NCBI RefSeq assembly: GCF_000021705.1 | Contig: NC_012751.1 | Location: forward strand, 1,116,001 to 1,180,000 | Origin: Candidatus Hamiltonella defensa 5AT (Acyrthosiphon pisum) | GTDB lineage: Bacteria; Pseudomonadota; Gammaproteobacteria; Enterobacterales; Enterobacteriaceae | Direction: 5' to 3' | DNA: 64,000 bases | Shown here: positions 62,211-64,000 of the stretch, in pieces | How positions within the stretch are numbered: position 1 is the first letter of the stretch | Layout of the letters: each line of letters opens with the position of its first letter | Translations under genes and position numbers: made by a program | Notes under the pieces: generated by a model | Seen by the model: only the letters and a program-made list of their open reading frames with translations | Told to the model about the DNA's origin: nothing | The model's database searches: none

Positions 62211-63665
62211 ATGCCCACACATTTAGTCTGGTTACGTCATGACCTGCGTGTCACAGACAACAGAGCATTAAATGCCGCTTGTCAACATTCTGAAGCAAAG
62301 GTGTTGGCGGTGTTTATTGCAACACCTATCCAATGGAAAACGCACCATATGGCGCCGCGTCAAGCGGCTTTTTTACTGGCTCACCTTAAAGCCGTGCAAG
62401 CGCGGCTTGCTGAGCTCAATATTCCTTTGCATTATCATGAATGTGATGATTTTCAAGATGCAGTGAAATGGCTGATCGATTTTTGTGATCATCACAAAGT
62501 AGATAAACTTTTTTACAATCATCAATATGAGATCAACGAATCTCGCCGTGATCACGCGCTTGAAAAAAAACTGAGTCATCAGGTGATTTGCCAGGGGTTC
62601 CATGATGCCGTGCTTTTACCGCCTGAAAAGGTTTTAAAAGAAAATGGTCAAATGTATCAGGTATTTACGCCCTTTCGGCGCGCATTTTTAAAACAGTTAT
62701 TCTTAACCAATCTGAGCTGTATTCCTGTACCCAAAAAGCGTGATGGGCCCCAGGTGAGCATTTCTCTGACTGAGCTTTCTTTTGATTATCCCCTCTTGGA
62801 TTTTGATACCGAACTATTTCCGATAGGCGAAGCTGCCGCTCAAAAACAATTAACGCGTTTTTGCGATGCAAAGGTAAGCGCGTATTCTCATGCACGCGAT
62901 ATGCTTGCCATTAAAGGAACGAGCGGTTTATCACCTTATTTAACACTTGGGATCTTGTCGCCCAGACAATGCCTGGGTTGTTTACGCGAGGCTTTTCCAG
63001 AAGGAATAGAGGATCATAAGGGGGCTTTTGATTGGCTCAATGAATTGATTTGGCGCGACTTTTATCGCCATCTTTTAATCGCTTATCCTCGTTTGTCAAA
63101 AGGGCACCCTTTTATTGGTTGGACAACATTTGTGCAATGGCATCATTCAGACTCTCTTTTGGAGAAATGGCAGCAAGGGCAAACAGGCTATCCCATCGTA
63201 GATGCCGCGATGCGTCAACTCAATACGACAGGTTGGATGCACAACCGCTTACGGATGATCACAGCCAGTTTTTTAGTGAAAGATTTACTGATCGATTGGC
63301 GTTTGGGAGAACGCTATTTTATGTCTCAATTAATTGATGGCGATTTAGCCGCGAATAACGGGGGCTGGCAATGGGCGGCTTCTACAGGCACAGATGCGGC
63401 GCCTTATTTTCGTATTTTTAACCCCACCACTCAGGGGGAACGCTTCGATCCCAAAGGCGAATTTATTCGCCATTGGTTGCCAGAATTAAACCCCGTGCCA
63501 GAGAGTGAGATTCATCAACCTTGGTCTTGGGCAGAAAAAAATCACAAACAGTTAGATTATCCTACGCCTATCGTCGATCATCAACAGGCGAGACAAGCGA
63601 CATTGTCCGCTTTCGCCACCGCTAAAAATTTGTCTGAGGAAATGAAACACAATCATGCTCAATAA
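62211..63665 (+). CDS. phrB: Deoxyribodipyrimidine photolyase
   Basis: Light-driven repair of cyclobutane pyrimidine dimers, 484 residues (472 in E. coli). The N-terminal antenna-binding domain (HLVWLRHDLRVTDNRAL) is followed by the FAD-binding domain (GTSGLSPYLTLGILSPRQ, WMHNRLRMI, GDLAANNGGWQWAAST). A GAGGA ribosome site precedes the ATG. It is followed, with an 11-base overlap, by ybgI as in E. coli. An intact photolyase in a symbiont living inside insects is mildly surprising. Confidence 0.95.
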   Translation: MPTHLVWLRHDLRVTDNRALNAACQHSEAKVLAVFIATPIQWKTHHMAPRQAAFLLAHLKAVQARLAELNIPLHYHECDDFQDAVKWLIDFCDHHKVDKLFYNHQYEINESRRDHALEKKLSHQVICQGFHDAVLLPPEKVLKENGQMYQVFTPFRRAFLKQLFLTNLSCIPVPKKRDGPQVSISLTELSFDYPLLDFDTELFPIGEAAAQKQLTRFCDAKVSAYSHARDMLAIKGTSGLSPYLTLGILSPRQCLGCLREAFPEGIEDHKGAFDWLNELIWRDFYRHLLIAYPRLSKGHPFIGWTTFVQWHHSDSLLEKWQQGQTGYPIVDAAMRQLNTTGWMHNRLRMITASFLVKDLLIDWRLGERYFMSQLIDGDLAANNGGWQWAASTGTDAAPYFRIFNPTTQGERFDPKGEFIRHWLPELNPVPESEIHQPWSWAEKNHKQLDYPTPIVDHQQARQATLSAFATAKNLSEEMKHNHAQ

Positions 63666-64000
63666 AGAATTAGAAAAAAAGCTCAACGAAGAGTTAAAAA
63701 CAGAGAGCTTTCAAGATTACGCGCCCAACGGGTTGCAAGTTGAAGGAAAAAGGGAAGTCAACAGAATCGTCACAGGGGTGACAGCTTGCCAGGCTTTGCT
63801 GGATAGAGCGGTGGAGCAAAATGCGGATGCTGTCCTGGTTCATCATGGGTATTTTTGGAAAAATGAGCCTGTGGTGGTCTGTGATATGAAGCGCCAGCGT
63901 CTGAAAACATTATTGACTCATGATATCAATCTTTATGCTTATCATCTGCCGTTAGATGCCCATCCTTCATTAGGCAATAATGCGCAACTGGCTGATTTGC
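63655..64000 (+). CDS. ybgI: NIF3-family metal-binding protein YbgI (3' end beyond window)
   Basis: First 115 codons of the NIF3/YbgI family, dinuclear metal proteins annotated as GTP cyclohydrolase 1 type 2 homologues and linked in E. coli to DNA repair. DYAPNGLQVEG, IVTGVTACQALLD, VLVHHGYFW and YAYHLPLDAHP are family motifs, and the His pair in VHHG binds metal. The start overlaps the end of phrB by 11 bases, so the genes are co-transcribed. Confidence 0.92.
   Translation, partial: MLNKELEKKLNEELKTESFQDYAPNGLQVEGKREVNRIVTGVTACQALLDRAVEQNADAVLVHHGYFWKNEPVVVCDMKRQRLKTLLTHDINLYAYHLPLDAHPSLGNNAQLADL

Noticed and set aside
1..64000. Search by eye for tRNA genes, rRNA and CRISPR arrays.
   Set aside because: No cloverleaf with CCA-end features, no rRNA sequence and no regularly spaced short repeats were seen; a tRNA scan would be decisive.

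Overview
The window looks like the chromosome of an AT-rich, decaying gammaproteobacterial insect symbiont of the order Enterobacterales. The best fit is 'Candidatus Hamiltonella defensa' or a close relative such as Regiella. This is inferred from gene content: clearly enterobacterial housekeeping genes, a Salmonella SPI-1-type secretion operon, RTX toxins, R64-type pil genes, group II introns and many broken insertion sequences. No database search was run.

Layout. 1-11081 is core metabolism and envelope: bioB (cut by the window edge), msbA, comEC, then the divergent pair putA/putP. 11144-15839 is one minus-strand type III secretion operon in the order prgH-prgI-prgJ-prgK-orgA-orgB-orgC-acyl carrier protein. 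It encodes the inner rings, needle, inner rod and sorting-platform accessory proteins. orgB is split at a run of nine A. 16355-41970 is an accessory region bracketed by two nearly identical group II introns in direct orientation. It holds a toxin stub, remnants of an R64/IncI-type thin-pilus operon (pilQ fragment, pilR, pilS, pilT, truncated pilU), a DinJ/YafQ-type toxin-antitoxin pair, a possible traY remnant, a tail-fibre remnant, a broken YopT-like effector, several insertion sequences, the core gene kup, a truncated fbp and a large RTX toxin whose 5' end is cut by the second intron.

42008-50081 returns to mostly core genes: an M15 peptidase lacking its 5' end, a small DUF4354-like secreted protein, aroE-rsuA, pgl, a 46-codon acrZ, hemF, rplM-rpsI and sspA-sspB. 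50141-53799 is a heavily decayed paralogue of the large toxin that still shows remains of an N-terminal Cys-His-Asp protease. 54204-64000 holds an unknown membrane protein, ftsN-hslV-hslU, aroP, nadC overlapping yaaA tail to tail, a frameshifted queH, and phrB followed by the start of ybgI.

How it fits together. The secretion operon and the toxins and effectors form a host-interaction module, and part of it is decaying. Many lesions sit in homopolymers or short repeats (A9 in orgB, G5 and G9 in the toxin pseudogene, A7/A6 between the intron copies, a TA duplication in queH). Mobile elements sit at several junctions where unrelated gene fragments meet, which points to rearrangement through element copies. 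No rRNA, tRNA or CRISPR array was recognised.
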